The notes: generated by a model not told the origin, from the letters alone. Shown: positions 1 to 8,756, counted from the stretch's first letter. The stretch: DNA of 64,000 bases from Pseudidiomarina marina (GCF_003987045.1 NZ_PIPZ01000002.1:62001-126000); one strand, 5' to 3'. Numbers and translations are program-made.

Positions 1-520
1 CTGCAAACACCGCGAGATAATCTTTGGTCATGTCTTTGCGTTTGAATGGAAAACCGGTTGCTAATAGAGCGCCGTTGAGGTCACGCTGTTTGGTGACACG
101 TAAACGCTTGCCGTTTAGCTGCGCGCCTTGGCCTTTGGTTGCGGTAAATAGTTCTTCACGCAGCGGGTCATAAACCACGGCAGCGTGAACGGCGCCTTTG
201 AATAAGTAGGCGATAGAAACGGCGAAATGGGGGATACCGCGCAGGTAATTGGTGGTACCGTCGAGTGGGTCAATGATCCACTGATGGTCGCTTTCTTTGC
301 CCACTACTTCACCACTTTCTTCTGCTAAGAAAGAGTGATCGGGGTAAGCTTTTTGAATGGTGCGAATGATGGCACTTTCAGCCGCTTTATCGAGTTCGGT
401 GACGAAATCGTTTTGGCTTTTCGTTTGAACATTAAGGTCAACTTCTACGCCAAAGTTTTTGACTAAAATTTTGCCGGCCGCACGCGCTGCGCGCACCGCT
501 ATGTTTAACATCGGATGCAT
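1..520 (-). CDS. suhB: SuhB inositol-1-monophosphatase family protein, 3' end beyond window
   Basis: Reading leftward from ATG at 520 the protein begins MHPMLNIAVRAARAAGKIL, nearly the same as E. coli SuhB. The metal-binding blocks of the inositol monophosphatase family are visible: EES at about residues 67-69 and DPLDGTTN at about 84-91. SuhB hydrolyses inositol-1-phosphate and, in E. coli, also joins the rRNA transcription antitermination complex with NusA. About 173 residues are present; the remaining third or so lies beyond base 1. A close-to-consensus promoter reads into it. Its upstream neighbour is DUF3545, transcribed divergently. Identification is firm; the ribosomal role is taken from E. 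coli. Confidence 0.95.
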   Translation of the reverse strand, partial: MHPMLNIAVRAARAAGKILVKNFGVEVDLNVQTKSQNDFVTELDKAAESAIIRTIQKAYPDHSFLAEESGEVVGKESDHQWIIDPLDGTTNYLRGIPHFAVSIAYLFKGAVHAAVVYDPLREELFTATKGQGAQLNGKRLRVTKQRDLNGALLATGFPFKRKDMTKDYLAVFA

Positions 521-562
521 ACCAATTACCTGTGCTGTGAAAGAACAATTTTGTGGGCGCGG

Positions 563-591
563 ATTATACGGAGAATGAAGCAGTTAAGCAA
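563..591 (-). promoter_or_regulatory. sigma-70-type promoter of suhB
   Basis: On the minus strand TTGCTT (586-591), a 17-base spacer and TATAAT (563-568) lie about 45 bases before the suhB start codon. The -10 box is a perfect consensus match and the -35 matches 4 of 6. Confidence 0.7.
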
Positions 592-594
592 GTG

Positions 595-623
595 TTCACT
601 TTTCAAACAGCTCGTGCTATAAG
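595..623 (+). promoter_or_regulatory. candidate promoter of the DUF3545 gene
   Basis: TTCACT (595-600), a 17-base spacer and TATAAG (618-623) precede the ATG at 691 by about 67 bases. It lies back to back with the suhB promoter. Confidence 0.5.
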
Positions 624-690
624 ATTGTTGCGCTATGCAAAAAATCAGGCATTAAATTAGAACAACAACACAAAAAAGCCGGAGGGTCCG

Positions 691-858
691 ATGGATCATT
701 CACAAGAGCTAAAGCAAGTTGAATCTAAGTCTAGCAAGAAAGCAGCCCCTCGTAAGTGGCGTGAAATTGAGGTGCTTAAGGAAAAGTATCGGTTACGCGA
801 CGAACTCCAAGATATCGATTTTGAATTCGATGCCGAACTCGACGAATTAGACCTGTAG
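691..858 (+). CDS. DUF3545 family small protein, 55 aa
   Basis: A short ORF with a strong ribosome binding site (GGAGGG, 681-686) 4 bases before ATG. The translation starts MDHSQELKQVESKSSKKAAP, continues with a basic helix containing RKWREIEVLKEKYRLRDEL, and ends in a very acidic tail (DFEFDAELDELDL). The KWREIE...KYRLR core is what I recall for DUF3545, a gammaproteobacterial family of about 60 residues with no known function. The TAG stop is the TAG of a downstream REP-like GTAG palindrome. Cytoplasmic: no signal peptide or membrane segment. The family call is from memory of the motif. Confidence 0.8.
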   Translation: MDHSQELKQVESKSSKKAAPRKWREIEVLKEKYRLRDELQDIDFEFDAELDELDL

Positions 859-895
859 CCCGGCGTTTCACGCCGGGTAGTGCGCAGCACTGTTA
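855..895 (+). repeat. REP-like double hairpin, GTAG-headed
   Basis: GTAG followed by hairpin CCCGGCG-tttca-CGCCGGG, then a second small hairpin AGTGC-gca-GCACT and GTTAT. The TAG is the stop codon of the DUF3545 gene. With the copy at 993-1032 it forms an inverted pair between two convergent genes, like a BIME. Confidence 0.85.
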
Positions 896-972
896 TTGCC
901 TGTTATCAGGTGATGTACCTTGAATTGCCTGTTATCAGGTGATGTACCTAGAGTTGCCTGTTATCAAGCGAT
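896..972. repeat. 29-bp tandem repeat, about 2.6 copies
   Basis: Units starting TTGCCTGTTATCAGGTGATG begin at 896, 925 and 954 (period 29). The third copy is degenerate after about 15 bases. The array fills the space between two inverted REP-like elements and has no coding potential. Confidence 0.85.
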
Positions 973-992
973 CCTAGTGATTTTCGAAGTAT

Positions 993-1032
993 CACGGCGC
1001 TTCGCGCCACCCGGCGTAGAACGCCGGGCTAC
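993..1032 (-). repeat. REP-like double hairpin supplying the ung stop codon
   Basis: On the minus strand GTAG, hairpin CCCGGCG-ttcta-CGCCGGG, then GGCGC-gaa-GCGCC. TAG at 1029-1031 is the stop codon of ung. Best-conserved form of the family. Confidence 0.85.
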
Positions 1033-1682
1033 CAGCTTATCCGTGTGTCCAGCAGCTCGTTAGTGCGGCGAAAGTGGCCAGCGGTGATGAAACCACGATG
1101 CGCCGATAACGGCGACGGGTGCACCGTTTCTAATACATAATGGCGCTGGCGGTCAATTAAAGCGCCCTTCTTTTGTGCGTGCGCTCCCCACAGCAAAAAC
1201 ACGATACCTTCGCAATGTCGATTAATTTGCTCCACCACTTTGTCAGTAAAGGTCTCCCATCCCCAGCTAGCATGCGAATGCGCTTTACCCTGCTCTACCG
1301 TCAACACCGTGTTCAATAACAGCACGCCCTGTCGCGCCCAACGCTCTAGATTGCCTGATTCCGGTATTTGATAATCAGGGTAATCGTGTTGAATGGCTTT
1401 AAAGATATTGCGCAATGACGGCGGGTGTTTCACCCCATCGGGTACAGAAAAACACAAGCCATGTGCTTGTCCAGGCCCGTGATATGGGTCTTGCCCGAGT
1501 ATCACAACCTTTAAATTGGCCAATGTAGTAAGCTTAAACGCTTGAAATACTTGGTCGCTCGGTGGATAAATCTGTTTACCGGCATCGCGCTCAGCCTGCA
1601 CGCGCTGCATCAGCTCAAGAAAGTATGGTTGTTGTTTTTCTTCGCCGAGCAAGTCGCTCCAGCTTAACGCCTGTGCTGTCAT
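1029..1682 (-). CDS. ung: uracil-DNA glycosylase
   Basis: A 217-residue family 1 uracil-DNA glycosylase that removes uracil from DNA to start base-excision repair. The water-activating motif GQDPYHG lies at residues 63-69 with catalytic Asp65; [10 protein letters not shown] is at 121-130 and the DNA-intercalation loop [11 protein letters not shown] starts at His188. Length agrees with E. coli Ung (229 aa). The last codon is followed by a TAG that belongs to a REP-like palindrome, so the natural stop may have been replaced by the element. Convergent with the DUF3545 gene, divergent from the glycosyltransferase at 1773. Confidence 0.97.
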   Translation of the reverse strand: MTAQALSWSDLLGEEKQQPYFLELMQRVQAERDAGKQIYPPSDQVFQAFKLTTLANLKVVILGQDPYHGPGQAHGLCFSVPDGVKHPPSLRNIFKAIQHDYPDYQIPESGNLERWARQGVLLLNTVLTVEQGKAHSHASWGWETFTDKVVEQINRHCEGIVFLLWGAHAQKKGALIDRQRHYVLETVHPSPLSAHRGFITAGHFRRTNELLDTRISW

Positions 1683-1772
1683 TTATAGACTAACCTTTGT
1701 ATTATTGTGCCAATATCTGTTCGATATCCTAACATCGAGACGAATCGTGATACCAACAAAAGAGAGCATTTG

Positions 1773-2558
1773 ATGAGTAAGCCCTACCCGCCAATAAGTG
1801 TATTTGTCATTACCCTCAATGAAGCCGAGCATTTAGACGAAGTTCTTGAGAGTGTGCGCGGTGTCGAAGAGATCGTCATCATCGATTCAGGTTCTACAGA
1901 CGCTACCTTAGAAATTGCGAAGAAGCACGGTGCGCGCATTGTACATAACGATTGGCCGGGTTATGCGAAACAAAAGGCTTTCGGTATTGAGCAGTGCACG
2001 CATAACTGGGTACTTAACCTTGATGGCGATGAAGTGCTACCGGAAGGTGGCTTACAGATGATACGTGAACGTATTGCCGAGGGTGATATCAACGGAATAT
2101 GGATTCATCATGATGATATTTTTATGGGTCACAGCCTTACCAAAGCGCGCCATCACAAGTATCGTCGCGTGTATCGAAAAGATCGCAGCCGCATGGATAC
2201 GTCAGTGTTAGTGCATGAGCATATTCACGTGGATGAACCAACTGCTTATTTGCCAATTTATTTGAAGCATTATGGGTACGACTCAGCCCACGGCTATATG
2301 GATAAGCTCAATAAGTATTCGAAACTTAAAGCCGAGCAACGTATGGAGCAAGGTCGCCCCTGCAGTTTGCCTCGGCTGTTAGTAATTTTTCCGTTAATGT
2401 TCTTGAAGTTCTATCTCGGCAGGCAGATGATCTGGTCGGGCTGGCGAGGGTTTATCAAGGCAAACATCGACGCATTTCATTTTTTCTTAACCGAAGCGAA
2501 ACTTTATGAAATGCATTATCGTCAAAAGCACCAGCAAGACAAGTCAAAAAATGAGTAG
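1773..2558 (+). CDS. family 2 glycosyltransferase, LPS-core WaaE/LgtF type
   Basis: A 261-residue GT2 enzyme. The N-terminal Rossmann-like domain begins with ISVFVITLNEAEHL and contains the nucleotide-sugar-binding DSGSTDAT and the metal-binding LDGDE; the middle HHDDIFMGH...KYRRVYRK and the LVHEHIHV block are typical of the WaaE/KdtX group that adds glucose to inner-core heptose of lipopolysaccharide at the cytoplasmic face. ATG at 1773 (AGAGAG about 7 bases upstream) gives the family's usual N-terminus; an upstream in-frame ATG at 1707 would add 22 residues of non-family sequence. Followed 22 bases later by a GT25 gene, suggesting a small LPS-decoration operon. The exact acceptor is not known. 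Confidence 0.85.
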   Translation: MSKPYPPISVFVITLNEAEHLDEVLESVRGVEEIVIIDSGSTDATLEIAKKHGARIVHNDWPGYAKQKAFGIEQCTHNWVLNLDGDEVLPEGGLQMIRERIAEGDINGIWIHHDDIFMGHSLTKARHHKYRRVYRKDRSRMDTSVLVHEHIHVDEPTAYLPIYLKHYGYDSAHGYMDKLNKYSKLKAEQRMEQGRPCSLPRLLVIFPLMFLKFYLGRQMIWSGWRGFIKANIDAFHFFLTEAKLYEMHYRQKHQQDKSKNE

Positions 2559-2580
2559 TTAAATGTCATGAGGGGGTAGT

Positions 2581-3339
2581 GTGAAACAGCCTGTTCAGCC
2601 TAAATTCAAAATATTTATCATTAACTTGGCACATTCAACTGAACGTTGGCAGCATGTTTCGCAGCAACTCGATAAACTTCAATTACCCTACGAGCGTATT
2701 GACGCCGTAAACGGCAAGGTTCTGACCGACTCAGAAATTGAGACGGTTTTTTCGACTGCGCTCGCGGATAAATATTTCCACTACCGTTTAACTCGCGGCG
2801 AGATTGCTTGTTATCTTTCCCATATTAAGGCTTGGCAGCGTATTGTTGATGAAGGTCTCGATTTCGGCATTGTGCTTGAGGACGATATCAATTTTAACGC
2901 CCTATTCGCTGAGGTTCCGCAACGTATTGCAGCCTTTGAGAATGCATGGGATGTGATCAAGCTCGCGGCGCCATTTAAAGATCAACCGTACGACATCATT
3001 GAATCCGATCGGCAACTTAACGTGGTTCATTATCGACGCAAACCACCAATGGGGGCTTGTGCTCAAGCAATTAGTTATGCCGGCGCACGTCAGCTGTTGC
3101 GTTCACGTCCACCAATTTTCAGACCTGTTGACGTTGATCTTCAGTGGTCGTTTGAACTTGGCATTCGAACGTTCGGGTTGGTGCCTTACACAGTGGATAA
3201 CACGCACCAGCATGGCAGTGAAATATTTGCCGTCGAGAACAGACATGATGTTCACAAAAGTGGTTGGCGCCGCTTGAAGCATCAGGTTGGTTTGTATTTT
3301 GATAATAAAAAAGCGCGACGTCGAACGCCGCGCTTGTAA
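2581..3339 (+). CDS. family 25 glycosyltransferase (LPS biosynthesis)
   Basis: A 252-residue protein starting at GTG, with the GT25 signature INLAHSTERW near the N-terminus, DAVNG at about 42-46, the block RGEIACYLSHIKAWQRIV and the acidic LEDDI motif near residue 100. GT25 members in Gram-negative bacteria (LpsA, Lex2B, LgtB) add galactose or glucose to LPS. It follows the GT2 gene by 22 bases and probably shares its transcript. Its last codons overlap a hairpin that acts as the terminator of the convergent peptidase gene. Donor and acceptor are not predictable from the sequence. Confidence 0.85.
   Translation: MKQPVQPKFKIFIINLAHSTERWQHVSQQLDKLQLPYERIDAVNGKVLTDSEIETVFSTALADKYFHYRLTRGEIACYLSHIKAWQRIVDEGLDFGIVLEDDINFNALFAEVPQRIAAFENAWDVIKLAAPFKDQPYDIIESDRQLNVVHYRRKPPMGACAQAISYAGARQLLRSRPPIFRPVDVDLQWSFELGIRTFGLVPYTVDNTHQHGSEIFAVENRHDVHKSGWRRLKHQVGLYFDNKKARRRTPRL
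3305..3335 (-). terminator. intrinsic terminator of the S9 peptidase gene
   Basis: On the minus strand AAGCGCG...CGCGCTT pair around a short loop (stem extended by a G-U and two G-C pairs around TTCGA), followed by a T run. It lies inside the last ten codons of the convergent glycosyltransferase gene. Confidence 0.7.
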
Positions 3340-3360
3340 TATATCACTGTCGCTTCTTGG

Positions 3361-5376
3361 TTATTTGTGCTCTTCAAACCAATGGAGGATATAAGCCACT
3401 TTGGCCATTAAGTTTGACGGGCGTCCCGCAATTCCGTGAGGTGCGTCTGGAATACGAACCATTGCGGTCTCCACGCCTGCTAACTTCAGCGCTTGGTAAT
3501 ACTGTTCAGATTCTGAAATTGGCGTACGGTAATCTGACTCACCGGTTAGCAACATGGTTGGTGTTTTCACATTGCCCACGTAGCTAATTGGTGAATACTT
3601 CATGTAATGTTCTTGATTCTCCCATGGCAAGCCAGGGAACCAATATTTGGTGAAGTAATTGTACATATCAGCCGTGAGTACAAAGCTATACCAGTTAATC
3701 ACTGGTTTAGCGACAACAGCACCGGCAAAACGGTCAGTATGACCAACAATCCAAGCTGTTAACACACCACCACCGCTACCACCGGTAACATACAAACGTT
3801 CTTCGTCAATGAAGCCCTTTTCAATGACAGCATCAACGCCGTCCATTAAATCGGTGTAATCTTGGCTCGGGTAGTTATGATGAATTTCTTGCGCGAATTC
3901 AACGCCGTAGCTGGTGCTTCCGCGTGGGTTGGTGTACAACACCACATAACCCTTCGCTGCCATCAACTGAATTTCAGCTGCAAATGAGCCGGCATATGCG
4001 GTATGTGGACCACCATGAATTTCTAGAATCAGTGGGTATTTTTTAGTTGGGTCAAAATTCGGTGGATAAGCAATCCAGCCTTGAATTTTGTAATCATCAT
4101 GGCTTGATTCGTACCAGATTTCCTCAACACGTCCTAACTCTTTGTGCGCCAACGCATCTTCGTTCAGGCTCGTGAGCTTACGTTTGATTTTGCTGGTTTG
4201 CAGCATCAAGTCAGCTGGACGGTATGGGTTCGCCATGGTGAATACCAAATCGCCACTCTTACTCACATCGAAACTACCGCCACTGTAGGGACGCGTGTAA
4301 CTTAAGCCACCCATGGCATCCGTTAACACACGACGGCTGCCACTGAGGCTTTGATAGACGATATTGCCTTTACCTTCTTTATCGTAGCTAAAGTACAAAC
4401 CACGGCTGTCATCAGACCATTTCACATCATCAACTGAGTAATCTAGCTCTGTTGTCATGAGCTTCGGCGCGCCGTTGCCATTGAGGTCCATGACATACAG
4501 ATGCGTTAGCTGATAACTCTTATAGTTATCGTCATAACCCAACCACGCGAGTTTTTTGCCATCAGGGCTTACTTGCGGAGAGCGATCTGGGCCATTGCGG
4601 TCAGTCAATTGCTTGATCTCACCGCTTGCCATTGCGACTTGGTAGAGCTCAGAATTATTCGGTTGCTCGAATGCATCGTCGCGTCGATTCGCCGAGAATA
4701 TAATGTTCTGGCTATCACCCGTCCAAGTTAGCTGACCACCATGGTTAAACTCGTCATGCGTTAGCTGGCGTGGTGTACCGCCACTCGCTGGAATCACGTA
4801 GATTTGGGTAAAGCCGTCCGGTGCATAACCAGCGCCATCAAAACGATAGTTATCTTTCTCGATATAACGCGCAGGCTCCGCCCACTCTGCGCCTTTCGGT
4901 TTGCCTGGCAGACTTACCGGCGGCGCTTTACTGCTTGGGGTGAACATAGTGAATGCAAGCCAGTTACCATCCGGAGACCAAGTCAGGTTGCTTGGGCTAC
5001 CTGTCAGGCGAGTTACAGGCGCGTGATCGCGAGTGTCTGTCCAATACAAATGGATCTGATTAGCGCCGGTACGATTCGAAACAAACGCTAACGTTTTGCC
5101 ATCTGGCGACCATGTTGGTGAGTGATCATTAGCCGTACCACCAGTTAACGGACGCAACTCGCCTTTGTTATCGACACGCCACAAATTACCTAAGCGACGA
5201 TCGCTCATAATATCCATGTAATTGCGCACGAAAACGGTGTAACCGCCATCTGGATGAATGGTTGGCTGGCTTGCATACTCCAGCTGGAACACATCTTCGA
5301 GCTGAAGTGTGTTGTCGGTATTGGCGAAGGCGCTAGTCGCTGCCAAAGCCAAGCTAAGCGTTAAGAGTTTTTTCAT
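3361..5376 (-). CDS. S9 family (acylaminoacyl/prolyl oligopeptidase-type) serine peptidase, exported
   Basis: A 671-residue protein with a clear signal peptide (MKKLLTLSLALAATSAFA). Residues about 25-400 carry repeated TolB/PD40 propeller motifs (for example WSPDGKTLAFVS, VSPDGKKLAW). The C-terminal alpha/beta-hydrolase domain has the nucleophile in GGSGGG (Ser534), Asp in TGESDYRTP (about 615) and His in DAPHG (about 647). Members release short peptides or acylated N-terminal residues in the periplasm and are numerous in proteolytic marine Alteromonadales. It ends at a terminator shared with the convergent gene, and its 5' region is occupied by a hybrid repeat element. Confidence 0.93.
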   Translation of the reverse strand: MKKLLTLSLALAATSAFANTDNTLQLEDVFQLEYASQPTIHPDGGYTVFVRNYMDIMSDRRLGNLWRVDNKGELRPLTGGTANDHSPTWSPDGKTLAFVSNRTGANQIHLYWTDTRDHAPVTRLTGSPSNLTWSPDGNWLAFTMFTPSSKAPPVSLPGKPKGAEWAEPARYIEKDNYRFDGAGYAPDGFTQIYVIPASGGTPRQLTHDEFNHGGQLTWTGDSQNIIFSANRRDDAFEQPNNSELYQVAMASGEIKQLTDRNGPDRSPQVSPDGKKLAWLGYDDNYKSYQLTHLYVMDLNGNGAPKLMTTELDYSVDDVKWSDDSRGLYFSYDKEGKGNIVYQSLSGSRRVLTDAMGGLSYTRPYSGGSFDVSKSGDLVFTMANPYRPADLMLQTSKIKRKLTSLNEDALAHKELGRVEEIWYESSHDDYKIQGWIAYPPNFDPTKKYPLILEIHGGPHTAYAGSFAAEIQLMAAKGYVVLYTNPRGSTSYGVEFAQEIHHNYPSQDYTDLMDGVDAVIEKGFIDEERLYVTGGSGGGVLTAWIVGHTDRFAGAVVAKPVINWYSFVLTADMYNYFTKYWFPGLPWENQEHYMKYSPISYVGNVKTPTMLLTGESDYRTPISESEQYYQALKLAGVETAMVRIPDAPHGIAGRPSNLMAKVAYILHWFEEHK

Positions 5377-5387
5377 AAGTGAAAACC

Positions 5388-5497
5388 TCGTTGTTCGTTA
5401 TTCGTTATTCGAAGACAACTTCGATATTAGCTATTAGATATTTGATATTAGCTGAAATCTTAAACCACTCGGCTACTATCTAATATCTAATAACGCT
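5388..5497. repeat. hybrid element: TTATTCG array on one side, ATATTAG arrays on the other
   Basis: Begins with two to three TTATTCG heptamers (family 2 start) and continues with a family 3 body (GATATTAGCTATTAGATATT ... ATCTAATATCTAATAACGCTTTT). It joins the two repeat families in one unit and sits immediately upstream of the S9 peptidase start codon. Confidence 0.75.
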
Positions 5498-5523
5498 TTT
5501 GCACTTCACAAACGATTAACGGC

Positions 5524-5553
5524 AAAAAAAAACCGCCGTAATGGCGGTTTTTT
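5524..5553 (-). terminator. intrinsic terminator, probably bidirectional, after the DUF1302 gene
   Basis: AACCGCC (5531-5537), loop GTAAT, GGCGGTT (5543-5549), with an A run before and a T run after, so it can terminate on either strand. It lies 14 bases past the DUF1302 stop codon. Confidence 0.85.
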
Positions 5554-5566
5554 CAGTGTTTTTCAA

Positions 5567-7411
5567 TTAGAAGCTGTAGCTGAAGCTTACGGCTGCGAAA
5601 TCGCGGTCATCTGCTGGGTCAAACTCAGCACCGTCGGTGATGTTATAGCCAACACCCACTTTATAATTGCTCAGGTAGCTGAAGTCTACGCTCAAACCAA
5701 TTGTTTTACGACCTTCAATAAAGTTTGAGTTCGCTGAATAACCTTTCACGTCGTGACCAAATGCTAAGGTTGGCGTCATGTTCCAGCCAGAGAATACGTT
5801 ATTGTATTCACCGACGATACGTGCGCGGTAACCCCATGAAGTCGCAGTGACGAACCCTTCACAGTTAATGTCTGCAGTAGCGGTTGGGTTGCCTAATGCC
5901 GCTTGGTCAGCAACGGTCAAACACTTACCAAACACTGGGTTACGACCGTAGCGCTGCTCGTCTAAGCCCGCTAAACCGTGAACCTTGCTGACTGCTACTT
6001 CACCGATAAAGGTAATACGGTCAGCGCCAAGTGCTTGGTCAAAGAAACGTACACCCGTCAACTGCCACTGGCTCACATCATACTTGTCGTAACCTTCTTG
6101 GAGTTCTCCCAAGTTGGTGATTGCACCGGTTTCATCACGTTGAATACGGTCAGAGAACGTGCTTGGTACGCCTGCGCGCAAACCAGCCGTTAAGATTTCA
6201 GTCGTGTTGATTTGCACTGGCATGTCGAAACGATGGCTAACTTCACCACCAACAGACCATTCACCAACTAGAGTTGAAGCACTGAAGCCAATGATTTCTT
6301 GGTCTTCAGGGAACTGCAATACATAGTCAGGACCCGCAATTGGAATACCATCAGGGTGACTTAGTGCAGGAGATGGCTGCTCAACCCAGTTATACGCAGA
6401 AATAATTGGTGTCTGCGTATGAATATTCATGTAGTACACACCGAATTCAGTATCGATATCGGTTGCGTAGTGACGTAATGCGAAACCGTACTGGCCACCG
6501 TCGTCAGGCTCGATATCAGGACGACGCTCAAGGTAGGTACCAAATTGAATTGATTCTAAATCGCTTAAGCTTGAACTTGGCACGCCTGCAATCAAAGTTG
6601 GGTTTAGTGTTACTTTGTTACAGCCTTCGCCACCTAAAATATCAACTGTTGAGAAGAAGGTACCACAACCGTCTAGTTTGTAGTCGTCCCACTCATATTG
6701 ATAAAACATGTCTAAGCTAGTTTCGTTGGTTAAGCCTAAGTTGATGTTCAACATACCAACTGGTAACAATGCTTCTTTAATTTCAACGCCTGGACGACGG
6801 ATGGCGTTCACGTCCACTGGGTTGATGGCGTTCACGCCGTTAAAGATGAAAGTACTTTCACCCCAACTTAATACTTGGCGACCTAAACGTACGTTAACTG
6901 GTACGTCGCCCATATCAAAGTAGCCGTAAACAAAAGCATCAAGCAACTTGATACCAGAACCGGTTGACCAATCGTCAAGACCATCGTTATCAAGCGTTAC
7001 ATTTGGATAGTAATTGGTAGAAGTATGACCGTGCGCCACTTCTTCATTTTTGATGACATCGTCATACCAATATTTGAAACGTACGAACGCGCCGTAATCG
7101 CCGCCATCGATACTTAAATCGTGCACACCTTTAATAACAGACGAGACCATGTCGCCTTTGTCATAGTTCAGGTTACCGTCGTCGGCAACACCTGACTGGC
7201 CAAGGCCACCTTCCATATTGCCTGGGTGGATAAAGCGCATATCACGCTCTTCCATACGCCATGCGGCACCATATGAAATGATGGAATCGAACTTAACGCG
7301 GAAGTCACCTACTTCAAACTCCGCTGCCTGGACGCTTGCTGTTCCTGCTAATGCCAGCGCGATAGCTGACGCGATAGGTAATTTTTTGAGCATAGTTGTT
7401 CTTCTTTTCAT
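5567..7411 (-). CDS. DUF1302 family outer-membrane protein
   Basis: A 614-residue exported protein; the signal peptide includes LPIASAIALALAGTASVQA. The mature start AEFEVGDFRVKFDSIISYGA, the GRQVLSWGESTFIFNGVN block near residue 185, and the terminal aromatic FSYSF typical of beta-barrel proteins match DUF1302, a porin-like family of proteobacteria often encoded beside DUF1329 and tied to catabolism of hydrophobic compounds; no DUF1329 gene is near here. ATG at 7411 is preferred because AGGTGG lies 5 bases upstream; a GTG at 7420 overlaps that site. Substrate unknown. Confidence 0.85.
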   Translation of the reverse strand: MKRRTTMLKKLPIASAIALALAGTASVQAAEFEVGDFRVKFDSIISYGAAWRMEERDMRFIHPGNMEGGLGQSGVADDGNLNYDKGDMVSSVIKGVHDLSIDGGDYGAFVRFKYWYDDVIKNEEVAHGHTSTNYYPNVTLDNDGLDDWSTGSGIKLLDAFVYGYFDMGDVPVNVRLGRQVLSWGESTFIFNGVNAINPVDVNAIRRPGVEIKEALLPVGMLNINLGLTNETSLDMFYQYEWDDYKLDGCGTFFSTVDILGGEGCNKVTLNPTLIAGVPSSSLSDLESIQFGTYLERRPDIEPDDGGQYGFALRHYATDIDTEFGVYYMNIHTQTPIISAYNWVEQPSPALSHPDGIPIAGPDYVLQFPEDQEIIGFSASTLVGEWSVGGEVSHRFDMPVQINTTEILTAGLRAGVPSTFSDRIQRDETGAITNLGELQEGYDKYDVSQWQLTGVRFFDQALGADRITFIGEVAVSKVHGLAGLDEQRYGRNPVFGKCLTVADQAALGNPTATADINCEGFVTATSWGYRARIVGEYNNVFSGWNMTPTLAFGHDVKGYSANSNFIEGRKTIGLSVDFSYLSNYKVGVGYNITDGAEFDPADDRDFAAVSFSYSF

Positions 7412-7502
7412 GTTAGCCACCTAATCCGATTAGGATGTTATAGGTTCAATCATGTCCGATGAGTTGCAAATATGCAAGTGATTCGTTAGGAAAAAAACAA
7501 AG

Positions 7503-7626
7503 ACGATATTAGCTATTAGATATTGGATATTAGAAAGGCAAATTCGATATTAGCTATTAGATATAGGATATTAGATAGAGCCCGATGGTTCAGGGCTAAT
7601 TTCTAATATCCAAGTGCTAATATCGT
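7503..7626. repeat. ATATTAG-family intergenic element (family 3)
   Basis: Left arm GACGATATTAGCTATTAG and a second left-type array (7543-7580), central hairpin AGCCC...GGGCT, and inverted right arm ending GCTAATATCGTTTTTG. It fills the space between the DUF1302 gene and the next gene upstream. Confidence 0.8.
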
Positions 7627-7634
7627 TTTTGAGT

Positions 7635-8510
7635 TTAGAGGTGACGCAGGAGTGCGCCGTGCTCGGTGTTGCTGATCACACCCTCTTTACGTAACTGCTT
7701 CGCCAAATGACTCACACAAGAGACATAGTCACCACGATTATTCGCGTCAGCTTGGCAGGCCAAGATTTTGTCCGTGACCGAACAGCCGGTGCTATCCACG
7801 CTATTGGTTACGCCAGTATCGGTGAAATCGACAACGACACTGCGACTGATGTCTGAAGCTGGACATGCGTCGACGTCATCATTGATGCCATCGCCGTCAC
7901 TGTCTGCGGTGAGATAGTTGACTTCAGTGACAGGGCCATAAATATAGACAACATCGTCACCATCGGCGGTTTCCACGTTTGAAAACAAAGTAGCGTTCAC
8001 GTACTGGGGAGTGTTTACGAAACGTGGAAACTCAGCCGTTGATGCGAACAAACTATCGCGCGGCCCACGCAGGTTTAAATTCAATTGGCTATTGAAGCCA
8101 TCTTGGCTCATGCCATTCATGGTCCAACTGGTGTAGTTCGAGCGGTAACCATAATCGAAATATAAGGTATTGGTGGTTGGTTCACCGAGATCGCTTGCCG
8201 CCAGTGGCTGACGAACACTCACGGCATTGCCTTCGCTGTCATACACCGAAACGGTCACTCGTTCGATTGCATTACTATATTGACGCCATGTACTCGCGGC
8301 ATATACCAGTGGCATTTGCGGGCGCTGCGTAATTTCAAGCACGTATTCGCCTGAATCATATTGAGTGACACCAGCCGGATTGAAGCTGTAGCCATAGTTA
8401 ATTTGGCCACGCACCTCAATGATTTCGGCTTGCGCGGTTGGTAGACTAATAAAACTAAAGGCGGTGGTCAGGGTTAATGCTGTCAGAGACTTTGTTAGTA
8501 TTGTTTTCAT
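7635..8510 (-). CDS. secreted protein with thrombospondin type 3-like calcium motif
   Basis: Not recognised as a named family. ATG at 8510 gives 291 residues with a signal peptide (LTALTLTTAFSFISLPTAQA). The middle looks beta-rich. Near residues 200-215 it has TADSDGDGINDDVDACP, the D-x-D-x-D-G-x-x-D-x-x-D pattern of thrombospondin type 3 / OmpA-linker calcium loops. After it come four more cysteines (GCSVTDKILAC..., YVSCVSH), probably disulphide-bonded in the periplasm or outside. The C-terminus (LRKEGVISNTEHGALLRHL) is helical. Isolated by repeat elements on both sides. Function unknown; exported location is well supported. Confidence 0.75.
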   Translation of the reverse strand: MKTILTKSLTALTLTTAFSFISLPTAQAEIIEVRGQINYGYSFNPAGVTQYDSGEYVLEITQRPQMPLVYAASTWRQYSNAIERVTVSVYDSEGNAVSVRQPLAASDLGEPTTNTLYFDYGYRSNYTSWTMNGMSQDGFNSQLNLNLRGPRDSLFASTAEFPRFVNTPQYVNATLFSNVETADGDDVVYIYGPVTEVNYLTADSDGDGINDDVDACPASDISRSVVVDFTDTGVTNSVDSTGCSVTDKILACQADANNRGDYVSCVSHLAKQLRKEGVISNTEHGALLRHL

Positions 8511-8623
8511 GCCTTGAGCATCCTTCACTATAAACGTTGATATATGATCATTGACGTATATGGATGTTATAGCAACGGTCTTATAACCTGTCCACGCACT
8601 TTGCATAGTTAAAAAACCGCAAA

Positions 8624-8748
8624 GACGATATTAGCTATTAGATATTGGATATTAGAAAGGTGGGGTGGATATTGGCTATTGGATGAACGTATTAGATAAA
8701 GCCCGAATCATCGGGCTAATATCTAATATCTAATAGCTAATATCGCTT
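8624..8748. repeat. ATATTAG-family intergenic element (family 3) with central hairpin
   Basis: Left arm GACGATATTAGCTATTAG, central hairpin AGCCCGA-atca-TCGGGCT (8703-8720), right arm CTAATATCTAATATCTAATA ending AATATCGCTTTT. On the minus strand the central hairpin is followed by TTTAT, so it may act as a weak terminator for etfA, whose stop codon lies 9 bases away. Confidence 0.8.
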
Positions 8749-8756
8749 TTGTACTT

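Noticed and set aside
696-890. Minus-strand Ser-rich 64-codon frame
   Set aside because: Exactly antisense to the DUF3545 gene, which has a strong ribosome site and family match.
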